A stretch of 64,000 bases of DNA from Bremia lactucae. Its lineage: Eukaryota > Oomycota > Peronosporomycetes > Peronosporales > Peronosporaceae. Below, piece after piece: positions 44,434 through 54,554 of this stretch; within the stretch, counting starts at the first letter, position 1; each line of letters starts with the position of its first letter. The DNA is taken from positions 3,228,203 to 3,292,202 of the forward strand of contig NC_090618.1 in the NCBI RefSeq assembly GCF_004359215.1, read 5' to 3'. The notes under the pieces were generated by a model. It was not told where the DNA came from. It saw only the letters and a program-made list of their open reading frames with translations, and searched no databases. A program made the position numbers and the translations under genes.

Positions 44434-44631
44434 GCTGAAGAATCTACAAAATTCCTGCCTTTCCTTTCACTCAGTGCGCACTTAAAAAAGCTGCAACATT
44501 ACAGCAACATCGGTTGAACCTGCGAAACCAAATATAAGAAAGTGTAATATCACAAGTTTCAAGAAGACATTTAAAATCTAACAACGGATAGCATGTAACA
44601 AGTAACATTTTTAAACCTACACGTTTATCAA

Positions 44632-47600
44632 CTAGTGCGCATCCATTTGACGCGCGACGAGACGTTTGTAAATGCCGTCGGGTAATTGCATGAGATGATC
44701 ATGTGTTCCCTGCTCGACAATCGCGCCGTCACTCGTGACGGCAATTAAATTTGCATTGCGAATTGTCGAAAGGCGGTGCGCCACGATAATAGTCGTGCGC
44801 TGCTTGAGGGCAAGAAGCCGGTCAAGTGATGCCTGTACCACCCGTTCGCTCTCGTTATCTAAAGCACTGGTCGCTTCATCCAATAGCAGCACTGCCGGAT
44901 CACGTAAAATCGCTCGAGCAATGGCAATCCGTTGCTTCTGCCCTCCAGAAACTTGCGCACCGCGGTCCCCGACGTCCGTGTCAAAGCCATTTGGAAATTG
45001 TTGAATAAAGTCAAATGCATTTGCTTTTTTGGCAGCTTGAATAATATCTTCGCGAGTCGAACCAGGTTTCCCAAGTTCAATGTTTTCAGCAATCGTCCCG
45101 GCAAATAGCACTGGTTCTTGACTTACAAGGGAGACATTTTCACGTAGCCATTGCAAATTCAATTCTTTCAAATTGTTTCCATCAAGCGTCACGACACCCG
45201 CAGCGGGGTCATAGAATCGCTCCAGCATCGAGATTGCAGTGCTTTTGCCACTTCCACTAGCGCCGACGAGTGCTACAGTCTGGCCACGCGCAACTTTCAA
45301 GCTATAGTTCTTATATATGATTGCATCAGGACGTGCCGGGTACATGAACATTAAGTTTCGGAACTCAATGTCGCCATCAACGTGGTCCAGAGTGCGTCCC
45401 GTACTTGCTGTAGAATCAATCAAAGGTTTCCGATCAATCACTCCAAAAACACGACGTGCGGAGCGTTTGACTTTGGCGCCATCCGTTGCTCCCTGAGCTG
45501 CCATTCCAATCGCAAACGTACTGAGCATAATGACCATCAGCACCATGAAGAAATCCTCAAAAGTGATGATTTCGCGCGAAATCCAACGTCCACTGACATA
45601 AAAGAGAACAGCTAGCACAAAGAACGTCGCCCCTTGTGTAATGCCAAATGCTAACCCTCCTACGATACCAATTCGGACATCAGCCTCCTTCGAGACGTTA
45701 AGGTACCCAGTGTAAAGGGCATTCAATGCCGCCTCCATGCTAAACGAAGCGACCGTGCGAACGGAACCAATGGCTTCAGACAATAGCGAGCCTGCCGCTG
45801 TGTCAGCGTCATTGTTCTTCTTATTACCAGAAGTACCCGTCATTTGTTGAGCCTGAACATATGACGATGCCGCCAGCACCGGAAACGCTGCAAGCAAGAT
45901 CAAAGTCATCTGCCAACTATAGTAAAAGGCGATGGCAAACGCAATAGCAATCGTCGTAAAATTCACAAGCCCTCGGTTAAGCGTTTCCGACGTCATGGCT
46001 TGAAGCACTGCCGAGTCTGTAGCCAATCGAGATATCAATGCACCCGATGAATTTTCTTCCAAGTCAAACCAACCAATTTCTTGGTGCAACATGGCGCTAA
46101 ATGTCATCAAACGCACACGAGTGACAAGGTTTTGCGAGACGACAGCAAAGCCATAGTGCTGTAACGTAATGGATCCAGCAAACAACACACCGAGACCAAA
46201 GAAGCCAAGTGACCACCATCGCGCGTCCGTCATCATTTCACTTTTCGTAATGTCCGTTTTGAAAAAAAGGACCGTGACTTTCACAAGCAAAACCCCCCAG
46301 ACTGGAAAGACTGAAGCATTTGCAATCGCTCCAAGAGAGCCTGCTACCATATACTTCCACTCTGGAAATGACATTTTCCAGACGCGTGCCATCGAAACGG
46401 GGGGAAGACTGACATCATCCGACTGACTGTCATCAAGAGACCTCTCCATCTCCGATGTGCTGTGTCGACTCATCGAGCGTCCTGAAGACCGGCCGGAGCG
46501 TACAAGCGAGTCGGCACGAGTCTTCTCTTCATTTAACGCCTTCGGAGCAACTTCTTCGATTTCCGCTGACGCCACACGGTTCTGAGCTTCGACCAAGAGT
46601 CGGTAGTGCCCATTTTCACGTTTCATTAACTCGTCATGCGATCCAATTTCAATGATTGCGCCTCCGCTGTGTACGGCAATGCGATTGGCGTTGCGAATCG
46701 TCGACAGTCGATGGGCAACAATAATAGTTGTTCGGTGCGAATTCGCCAACAATTGATCAAGTGACGCCTGTACGACTCGCTCGCTTTCCGTGTCCAACGC
46801 GCTCGTAGCTTCATCCAACAGTAAAATGGGCGGATTCTTAATAATGGCCCGAGCAATGGCAATTCGCTGCTTTTGGCCCCCGGAAAGCTGAGCTCCACGC
46901 TCTCCCACTTCAGTTTGAAAACCCTGAGGAAACTCCTGAATAAACGTGTATGCGTTTGCCATCTTGGCTGCCTCAATCACTTCGTCGTCAGTTGCCGTTG
47001 GACACCCGTAGCGAATATTCTCCATAATCGAAGTCGCAAATAACGAAGGCTCTTGCCCCACCAGACCAACTTGTGACCTAAGCCACTTGACATTCAGCAA
47101 ACGGACATCCACGCCGTCAATGGTGACACTCCCACTAAGTGGATCATAAAATCGTTCAAGAAGCGACACCATGGTGCTTTTGCCACTGCCACTAGGACCA
47201 ACAAGCGCGACTGTTTCACCCGGCTCAATGGTCAAGGAATAGTTCCGACACACCTGTATTTCAGGTCGCGAAGGGTACGCAAACGTGACGTTGCTAATCT
47301 CAATCCGACCTCGGACCTTTTCCAGCGTTTTGCCCTCGTCATCCAGCGGATCGATCAATGACGGACGCTTAATCGTTTGAAATACTGGAAACGCCGCAGC
47401 GCGTGCTGATGTGATGGCCTCGACACTTGGCGCAGCTTGGCCAAGGGCCATTGCACCCATTATCACAGCAAAAAAGACCGTCAACACTCGTCCGCCATCA
47501 TAACATCCAGAGCCAGTACAAACGTTGCCGTCGAGATTATCATTGGCCACCATAAGCGCTCCAAAAAACATGCCACCGGCATAAGTAAGAAAAATGGTGC

Positions 47601-48495
47601 CAAACATCAAACCCGTGCCCCACCCAACGGCAAATCCTTTCTTCACACCCGCTACGGTGGACTGACCAAGAGCGTTTTGATACTTGGCAATAAAGTGATC
47701 GATCGAATTAAACATGTGCACAGTCCGCACGTTGCTGAGAGCCTCTTGTGCGATGGCACCGGCCTTGCCATACGAATCAAGCCCTTCCTGTGTGGCAGAT
47801 GACAGCACTTTCATGGAAAAAAAAGCTGTAAACGCGATAAATGGCGTAAACGCAAGCAAAATTAGCGCAAGCTCCCATCCCTTGACGAGGCCAATCACGA
47901 TGCCCGACACAGCCATCGAGAAAAAATTTAATCCGTCCCCAATTTTGCGACCCATACCTTCTTGTATCGTCACGGAGGCTTCCGCTACCCGAGAGCCTAA
48001 TTGCATAGGTTCATTCACATCAAACCAGCCAATCTCTTTGGTCAGAATCGCGCTCACATATTCGCTTCGAATGCGTTTCACTTGACGCGATGCGGTGATC
48101 GTCCAGCATGCCACTTGGAAAGTGCCTGCGACGAACACGGCAATACCAACGTATACAAAATTAAGAGCGACACTTTGAATGTCGTTTTCAATGTCGGCCC
48201 CCGGGCTCGATGGATTAAAAGTATTGACGACATCGCCAAAGAATACAATCTGAATGGGCTGCGATACACCAGCCGCTAGGGCACCGATGGTGCCTAATGC
48301 CATAAGAATCTTATCCGTGTTGTCCGCGTAGGACAAGAGCTCGGTTAATGACACCATTTTACCATTGGCAAGCTTTTCTGTCGACCCTGGCTGCTCCGAA
48401 TTTGCTAAAACTTGATGGAACGAAGCGTTGAGCCGATTGATTCCGTCCTCGTGTTTCGGAGTCTCGGTCGCTGCAAACGTGGCAATGGACCCCAT
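44632..48495 (-). CDS. Full-length ABCB (P-glycoprotein/MDR-like) transporter
   Basis: Intronless. The ATG at 48495 gives 1287 aa; the frame is open upstream to a GTG at 48558, but MGSIATF.. is the first Met. The order is TMD1-NBD1-TMD2-NBD2, the usual ABCB size and layout. NBD1 has Walker A GPSGSGKST (~435) and signature LSGGQKQR (~535). NBD2 has GASGSGKST (~1080) and VSGGQKQR (~1183). Both have Walker B ILLLDEATSALD or VLLLDEATSALD and the D-loop. A Ser/Arg-rich linker (RSSGRSMSRHSTSEMERS) between the halves is a likely phosphorylation site. Role: ATP-driven export of hydrophobic compounds or lipids across the plasma or vacuolar membrane. It sits 198 bp upstream of the CLASP-like gene on the same strand. 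Confidence 0.96.
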   Translation of the reverse strand: MGSIATFAATETPKHEDGINRLNASFHQVLANSEQPGSTEKLANGKMVSLTELLSYADNTDKILMALGTIGALAAGVSQPIQIVFFGDVVNTFNPSSPGADIENDIQSVALNFVYVGIAVFVAGTFQVACWTITASRQVKRIRSEYVSAILTKEIGWFDVNEPMQLGSRVAEASVTIQEGMGRKIGDGLNFFSMAVSGIVIGLVKGWELALILLAFTPFIAFTAFFSMKVLSSATQEGLDSYGKAGAIAQEALSNVRTVHMFNSIDHFIAKYQNALGQSTVAGVKKGFAVGWGTGLMFGTIFLTYAGGMFFGALMVANDNLDGNVCTGSGCYDGGRVLTVFFAVIMGAMALGQAAPSVEAITSARAAAFPVFQTIKRPSLIDPLDDEGKTLEKVRGRIEISNVTFAYPSRPEIQVCRNYSLTIEPGETVALVGPSGSGKSTMVSLLERFYDPLSGSVTIDGVDVRLLNVKWLRSQVGLVGQEPSLFATSIMENIRYGCPTATDDEVIEAAKMANAYTFIQEFPQGFQTEVGERGAQLSGGQKQRIAIARAIIKNPPILLLDEATSALDTESERVVQASLDQLLANSHRTTIIVAHRLSTIRNANRIAVHSGGAIIEIGSHDELMKRENGHYRLLVEAQNRVASAEIEEVAPKALNEEKTRADSLVRSGRSSGRSMSRHSTSEMERSLDDSQSDDVSLPPVSMARVWKMSFPEWKYMVAGSLGAIANASVFPVWGVLLVKVTVLFFKTDITKSEMMTDARWWSLGFFGLGVLFAGSITLQHYGFAVVSQNLVTRVRLMTFSAMLHQEIGWFDLEENSSGALISRLATDSAVLQAMTSETLNRGLVNFTTIAIAFAIAFYYSWQMTLILLAAFPVLAASSYVQAQQMTGTSGNKKNNDADTAAGSLLSEAIGSVRTVASFSMEAALNALYTGYLNVSKEADVRIGIVGGLAFGITQGATFFVLAVLFYVSGRWISREIITFEDFFMVLMVIMLSTFAIGMAAQGATDGAKVKRSARRVFGVIDRKPLIDSTASTGRTLDHVDGDIEFRNLMFMYPARPDAIIYKNYSLKVARGQTVALVGASGSGKSTAISMLERFYDPAAGVVTLDGNNLKELNLQWLRENVSLVSQEPVLFAGTIAENIELGKPGSTREDIIQAAKKANAFDFIQQFPNGFDTDVGDRGAQVSGGQKQRIAIARAILRDPAVLLLDEATSALDNESERVVQASLDRLLALKQRTTIIVAHRLSTIRNANLIAVTSDGAIVEQGTHDHLMQLPDGIYKRLVARQMDAH

Positions 48496-49742
48496 TGATG
48501 CACTGAGCTGGCAAGGACTTTGCTCGTTACGCGTAAAAGCTGATGTGTACGCTATCACGGGAATTGAAAAGTGCGCTTTGCTCTGTAGAAGTGGCCATCT
48601 GTTCCATAAAATCCAACCAATGATACCTGTACATCATTCTCCCATCTAACTTTGAGGTTCAATTGACTTAAATTGCGTCACTGTCGTGCTTAAAAATAAT
48701 TATCACCGGTAGGAATTAGCCCCACCACACGGAAGCCTAAATGAATTTTCTAAAACGTCAGAAATCAGTTACGAAGAAGCTGACCCTATGCCGAGCAAGT
48801 GGTGATTAGTGATCAATTTGACGATAGGAAACGGGCGCATCTCGCGTTGAACGACACACGATCTTATCATGATGTGGCGTCCAGCCATAGGTTTAATCGA
48901 TGCGAATTGGTAACCTTCATTTAAATATAACACCGCTCGACAGCGCAACTACTTCAGTAAGACCGATAGTGGCGTGCGTAGCATGTTCCCACAGGAATTG
49001 GTCAAGCTCAATGAAAATGCCTCATAATCTACAACATGCAGGCATCTGCTTCGTAATGTCCACCATTCGTTGACTATCGCCGCGGCTCTTGGCGAATAGA
49101 GGATGACAAGATAGGGAGAGGGGCGAGTGCTTTAACGAGACATGTGACGCTTAACCTACACGATGTTAATGTTCAAGATTTTTATGCGTGTTGCGCGTTA
49201 GTCAAGCGCTTTACATGGAATCGAAAACATGGAAATGTTTGACATTTTTGAAATCTACGAGGTTTTCCATGTTTTCGATTCAAGTAAAAGCTCTTTGAAA
49301 CTATAAATTGTGCATTTGTGCAATTGCAAAACAACTATTTTACAATTTACGGTTGAGCAGGGCCAGTGACCATTCTGGCGCCAGACGTTAAGTCATTAAG
49401 GAATAAGAATCTCTACGTAAAATTACTTTGATGTCCGATCAAACTGCTATGCAGAGCTACTGGACTATGAATTTACCGCTTCAAATATATATATCTTGCA
49501 TAGAATGCTTTTAAGCGAGGATGCTGCTTTCTATCAAACTCTATCACAACTACGATAGAGATTTTTTGGTCTGAATAACTTCCCAATTTGCGCCTTCGGG
49601 CAACAACGGCCAAGAGAAGACGACATTCGACGAGCCGGTGATTCCCCTAGCTTTGAGCGGGAAGTCCCTCCGAGGGTGGCCCAGGTAATGGTAATAGGTG
49701 GGAGATTTTCTCTTCGCTGCATGATCTACGAGAGGCAATGCA
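48496..49742. other. Intergenic; upstream of the ABCB gene
   Basis: No gene recognised. It contains a hairpin repeat at 49206-49293 (separate entry). The small minus-strand frames at 49534-49738 end at the LTR boundary and resemble nothing I can name, though they may be retroelement tail. Confidence 0.4.
49206..49293. repeat. Long imperfect hairpin, MITE-like
   Basis: Arms of about 30 bp, with a perfect 18-bp core (GAATCGAAAACATGGAAA and its complement), flank a ~27-bp spacer. No target duplication is obvious. It could be a tiny foldback element or a transcription terminator-like structure. Confidence 0.6.
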
Positions 49743-50382
49743 TGTAACGGGCTAGAGTTGCCCTAATGTTACACAGTCCCCATTAAGTACATTTGGTACT
49801 TAAGGGGATGGTCAATTACTAAATAATACCTAGCTTGTAACGGGCTAGAGTTGCCCTAATGTTACACAGTCCCCATTAAGTACATTTGGTACTTAAGGGG
49901 ATGGTCAATTACTAAGTAATAGTAATTAGACCCAACACTCGGGTGTGGTGCACATTTGTGACCAACCCTTGTGGATGTGATGCACATGGGTGCATTCACA
50001 TTAGGAGGGATGACGCCCAGCGTCATCCGTTGCGCGAGGTATCTAGAAAGATAAGCTAGCCATACATAATAGAATTATCCACACCGATGACATTTCTGAT
50101 TGGTAAAAATAGGTACATAAATTTAATACGATTAGATTTATGTCATTCTGAAAGCTGCTTCCAACTTGGTAAGTGCGGTAAAAGTGTCGTCACGGGAGCG
50201 ATAATCCGAGGAGCCGGATCACCGCTCCCGTGACGACACTTTTAAGTGCGTTGGGTGAGGTCTCTAAGGCGCCCACCACAACTACCTCACTGCACGCAAG
50301 AGAAGACGGTTTAACCGCGTCCTCGCTATGCTATGGTGTGTGTCTAAGTAGAGCGTTACCATAATAAGACGTGCCGCTTACA
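49743..50382 (-). repeat. LTR family B with its terminal 93 bp duplicated in tandem
   Basis: A full LTR spans 49836-50382 (TGTAACGGGC.. on the plus strand to ..CGCTTACA). Its GTTACA-side terminus is repeated once more at 49743-49835, almost identical. The upstream part holds a perfect 22-bp-arm hairpin (50179-50200 and 50223-50244). The LTR is not followed by a matching gag on the minus strand, so it may be solo. Confidence 0.8.
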
Positions 50383-50455
50383 CTTCGTAGCGCTTGATAT
50401 CCTTCCCACGACCCGCATCTCTGCGTGTGTACGTGAGGATGAGCCTCAACATCGA

Positions 50456-51449
50456 TTGGGCTCGTTTCCCCACCTCTCCGAGAATCATCGGGAGGTGGCA
50501 GGGCACTTGGCGCAGGGACTTGGTGAACAAGCCCTGGCCAAACTTTTGAGCAACATGTTTCTCAGTTGGAGAAGTTTGAGACATTCGTGCTCGGACAGCG
50601 AAGAGCCGTGTCCGTGGCACATAGCCATGCTGCGGCGGAGTCCGTCACTCAGACTCAGGATGAGCTGAGGCATGAGCAAGCTTGGAGCGAGGCTCTTATC
50701 AGGACTGTTAAGATGCTCTCTGCCGGCCGCATCAGCTGAGGCCCATTCGGATGGAACTGCAGCGAACACGAATGTTCACAAGCTGTTAGCTGTGGAGCAA
50801 TGCGGTGTCGCGCATCTCATCACGGATGGTGTCGTACGCCATGTCGCATCTGCGTGGTAAGGCCTCAGAGTGGGCTTACTCGGCGCTTATGGCGGACAGA
50901 AAGGCGTTCCCTACATGGGCGATCTTAAAAAAAAACATTCGCGCCATGTACCAGCCGCCGAACAACGAAGTGTTGCTTCAGGCGCGCCTCTTTGGACCGC
51001 GACAGGCGAAGCGATCTCTGCAAGAGTATGTGCAAGAGATGCGCTCGCTGTCGGCGTCCATTACTGTAGGTCAGATCCCGGAGCACATTAAGGTGCCCAT
51101 GTTTTTGAACGAACTACGGCATGGCCCATCGCAACAGGTCCTTTTCAGAAAGGTGCCATCGACGATGGAAAAGGCAATCCAAATTGCCTTAGTTGAGGAG
51201 CAATCCTACAGCTGTGTCTCGGCGATAGCTTGGTATAAGCCGTCGGCCGAGAGGTCAGATGCCACTCCCTTGAAGTTGGGCAATGCAGACGTGGTCTGTT
51301 TAAAATGCGGGCAAGCGCGGCCATATGATGGCTCTTTGCTATGCCAGGGTCCCTGTTGGGGCGAAGACGCCCAGCAAGAGGACTCCCTACCCAAAGGGCG
51401 ACGGCAAGAACTTGCGTGCGAGATGCCTGAGTTCTGCATCAACGACTGA
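50456..51449 (+). mobile_element. Gypsy gag, plus strand
   Basis: The 5' part is broken by frameshifts. From 50805 an open frame carries the retrotransposon-gag core: ASEWAYSALMADRKAFPTW, MYQPPNNEVLLQARLFGPRQ, LQEYVQEMRSLSASI and VPMFLNELRHG. A zinc-knuckle-like CLKCGQARPYDG.LLCQ follows near 51295. It is related to the family-C gag at 19798 but clearly different. It is oriented opposite to the LTR just upstream, so the two do not form one element. Confidence 0.8.
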
Positions 51450-51529
51450 GGGGTCGGGAAATGCAGAAGTGCAGTAGGGTCGAAATGCCCTAATGATGCG
51501 GACTCTGAAGCTACCCCTAAGCTCAAAGT

Positions 51530-51810
51530 TGTACAATGATTCGCGCTTGCGCATCATGTATGAGTGCCCAAAGACCAACAAGTGGACATCGTGGACGTGA
51601 GACAACTTATCTTACAGCAAGTCACGACATTTACTGGCCATGCCAGTATCAATTCTTGCGCAAGTACATTCGTGCTTGCGAGGTATGTCAACGGGTGAAG
51701 CCCCGCCGTGTACCTCTTTAACCTCTCCCACTTCGGCAGAATGTTGGCAGTCCGTATCTATGGACTTCGTTTTCGGATTTCCCGAAGACGAACAGCATCA
51801 GCGACGACAT
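51530..51810 (+). mobile_element. Gypsy integrase N-terminal part
   Basis: Plus-strand reading in two frames gives the zinc-binding region (HDIYWPCQYQFLRKYIRACE then CQRVKP) and the start of the catalytic core (AECWQSVSMDFVFGFPEDEQH). It is cut at about 51800, where an opposite-strand RNase H begins. Confidence 0.75.
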
Positions 51811-52448
51811 CAAGTCGTCCTGGTTTATATTCTACGGAGAAATTATACGCCGCGAAGAAGGAAAGACACCTCGCCATTCTTTGCGAGTGGTGTGGGCTAT
51901 TTACGGCCGTGCATAATGACGCATGGTCCGCATATACGTTGTACAATCTATCTCCTAGGAGGTAGATCCTAAATTTAGCCAATGCATATTTCATGGCAAG
52001 GAGTTCCTTGTCATGCACTGGGTAATTGCGTTCAGCTGGTTGCAGCTGACGCGATTGGTAACAGACGACGCGCTCCGCGCCATCTGTATCGTATTGCATT
52101 AACGCACAGCCGATTGCGAAATCGCTGGCGTCACAGACCACATGGAATGGTCTGTCTTGATCTGCAATCGCCAAGATAGGCGATTGCATCAAGCTTTGCT
52201 TGATATCTTCAAAGGAACGCTGACAATCAGCGTGCCATAACCATTCTCCGTCTTTTTTGAAGAGACGAGAGAGATGATCTGCCTTCTCAACATAATTGCG
52301 GGAGTTCTTGTGCAAGTACGCCGCTAGCCCAAGGAACTTTCTAAGTCCCTTGACATCGACTGGAAATGGCCAGTCGATGATTACCTTGATCTTTTCGGGA
52401 TAAAGATGCACAGGGCGCACGCCTTGTTTTCCTACATGGCCCCCAGAG
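51800..52448 (-). mobile_element. Gypsy RT end and RNase H, minus strand
   Basis: An open frame on the minus strand with RT thumb/connection (KGLRKFLGLAAYLHKN, LSRLFKKDGEWLW) and RNase H (PFHVVCDASDFAIGCALMQ, VVCYQSRQLQPAERNYPVHD, YADHASLCTAVNSPHHSQRM, EYKPGRLDVVADAV). The frame is unbroken across ~200 codons, which suggests it is young. It runs into the 100-N gap at 52449. The DNA is hairpin-rich (see findings). Confidence 0.85.
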
Positions 52449-52548
52449 NNNNNNNNNNNNNNNNNNNNNNNNNNNNNNNNNNNNNNNNNNNNNNNNNNNN
52501 NNNNNNNNNNNNNNNNNNNNNNNNNNNNNNNNNNNNNNNNNNNNNNNN
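52449..52548. other. Assembly gap (100 N)
   Basis: Exactly 100 Ns; separates a minus-strand RT from a plus-strand chromodomain, so the join is not reliable. Confidence 1.
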
Positions 52549-52855
52549 ACCATTGGTCGATTCCCACAGTGATAAGCGTTTCCTTGTGGAATGTATCCAG
52601 AACCACCGTGATGTGAAGAAGCAGCGAACGAGTTATCTTGTTCGCTGGCGTGGTTATCCACCTTCACATGACAGCTGGAAGCCTTGTTCCCAGCTGGTTG
52701 CTGACATTGAGGGCCTCGTCCGTCAGTATGACGAGACCCATCCGATAGTTCAGAAGGCCCGTCGGGAAACACGCGCCCCTGGCGCATGTAAATCGATTGA
52801 AAACGTCAATCGCATCCCGCACCTCAATAAAGGTGCGAGCCCTTCCCCAGGGTGA
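52549..52855 (+). mobile_element. Gypsy pol C-terminus with chromodomain
   Basis: Plus-strand open frame with a chromodomain: FLVECIQNHRDVKKQRTSY, LVRWRGYPPSHDSWKP, then LVRQYDETHP. Chromodomains in Gypsy integrases steer insertion to chromatin. The frame stops at 52855. Confidence 0.85.
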
Positions 52856-53387
52856 AGAAAGGGAATAGACATCCCCTTTTACCCTCTTCGAGTTGTCTAC
52901 AGGGATCACCCACGTGAGGCCTGGAAGCCCAGCCTCACGTGACAACCGATGCAATTTATACTTTGCACCGGTTAAAATTCGTTTCTCAAACTTAACGCGA
53001 ATCGCATTAAGTCTTTGAAGCCAGGCTTCGCGTCCAATATCTTTGACATTGCGAATGAGCGCAATCCAGGCTTGCCACTAAACCATCGATGCTCAAGAAA
53101 AGCGTAGAGTTACCACTAAACCATCGATGCTTAAGAACAGCATAGAGATAAAAAAAAATTCTCAGCGCGAAAGTTCTTTGCGCGGGGATCAAGGCCATGT
53201 AGCTTTGTCGCAATAAATAAGGAATGTTTATTGTGAGGATTAGTCTCTCCAGATAAGCTATTGATTAGCCGTTCTAGCAAAAGTCACGGCTTCTTTCCAG
53301 GGGCGAGATGATACAGTTTACTGTCTTCACTCCCCTGAGTGGTACCCACTGAAGTAGGGGGACCACAAGAACTTTTATTACGATGGC
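52856..53387. repeat. Hairpin-rich retroelement spacer with a 38-bp tandem duplication
   Basis: It includes a 31-bp hairpin (outer arms CACGTGAGG/CCTCACGTG, 52911-52941). Two 38-bp direct repeats lie at 53072-53109 and 53110-53147 (six differences). No coding region is recognised. Confidence 0.6.
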
Positions 53388-53804
53388 TTAACCCATCGTC
53401 ATCACCTTGCACAGAAACAGGTGCAGGTGTCCGTACGGGAGTCGGAACGGGCGATGAGGGATCATCCTCATCGTCGGATCCAAATAGACTATTAACGCGT
53501 CTATCAGAATGAGCCCTCTCATTCGAAGGTTCAAGGCAGCCGCCTGACGTCTATCAGGTGACTGTTCTATTCTCCCGGAGTCGGACATTTCGTTCGACTC
53601 GCATTCGTAGTCGACCTCCAAAGATGGGTCGTATTCACGTGGTGAATCACAACGTGCACTCGCAACATCTAGTGCTGTGCGAGTGGAAGGTACTACGGCA
53701 GACGTTCCGGCTGCCGCAAGAGATAACAATGTGTCACCCGCGGCTGCACGAACCGCAGCCGAAAGCGCAGCACGATCAGCACCCCGCATGAGTTTGTTCT
53801 TCAT
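53388..53804 (-). mobile_element. Family-A Gypsy gag N-terminus
   Basis: 138-codon frame starting with ATG 120 bp downstream of the family-A LTR: MKNKLMRGADRAALSAAV, then an Ala/Thr/Ser-rich stretch, then an acidic region. It matches the decayed copy at 5090-5250 on the plus strand, which confirms the LTR-leader-gag order. It is truncated at 53388. Confidence 0.75.
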
Positions 53805-53923
53805 GCTATGGAATAAAAAATATGGTTCTGACCAATCGACAACCCTTTTATCAAATTAAGTGGTCACTAGTGACCACTCCATCAAATGACAGTCAGAGTG
53901 ATTGTCGTTTAAGGGAGCAGTGA

Positions 53924-54377
53924 TGTAACGAGGTGTATAATTACATAAAATTAACACTTAAAGGTTGTTAATAAATATATTATCTAAAAGGTAGATACTA
54001 TTTGGAGGATATTACTTTAAATAGTAATGTTCAGAAATCTTGTCCATAAATAGGTATAGGCCATTATATCTATTTATCCCGCAGACTAATCAACTGTAGA
54101 TGTAAACAAAAAAGAGAGACAGATAACATAAGATAAGATTTTAGTTGCATGTTTAGTATTAGTTTACAATTAAGTTAGAGTTAACAGATAGAAAGAAGAG
54201 ATACTTAATTATATTAATACAGTTTTCATTTTACCCTCTTTAAGCTAGTTATCTTAAAGATTAGTCTTCCTCTGCACGTACTAGTGTACGCGAAATAACG
54301 TAAGGCACCACTCGCAACTGAAGCAGTGCGAATTGGACTTGTACTGAAGCAGTACAAGTCGGCAGTGCCCTGTTACA
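53924..54377 (-). repeat. LTR family A, full-length (5' LTR)
   Basis: Minus-strand LTR of 454 bp from TGTAACAGGGCACT (54377) to the altered CTCGTTACA (53924). Copies: 29460-29909 and 4575-4963. The leader just after it contains an 18-bp perfect palindrome (GTGGTCAC-TA-GTGACCAC) near 53856-53875. Confidence 0.85.
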
Positions 54378-54554
54378 GCGTGGCAGCTTTAATTAGCGCC
54401 CGCCAACAGGGTCACACCGTGGCAAAAATACATAATTTGGATATTAAATGAGTCCAATTTAGTAATTTTTGGGTCCCCGCATAATCTTATCCATTCGATA
54501 TATTCTTCTTTTTCCCTAAAATCCGAGTGCATCCCCTAAGACCGTTCGGACAGC

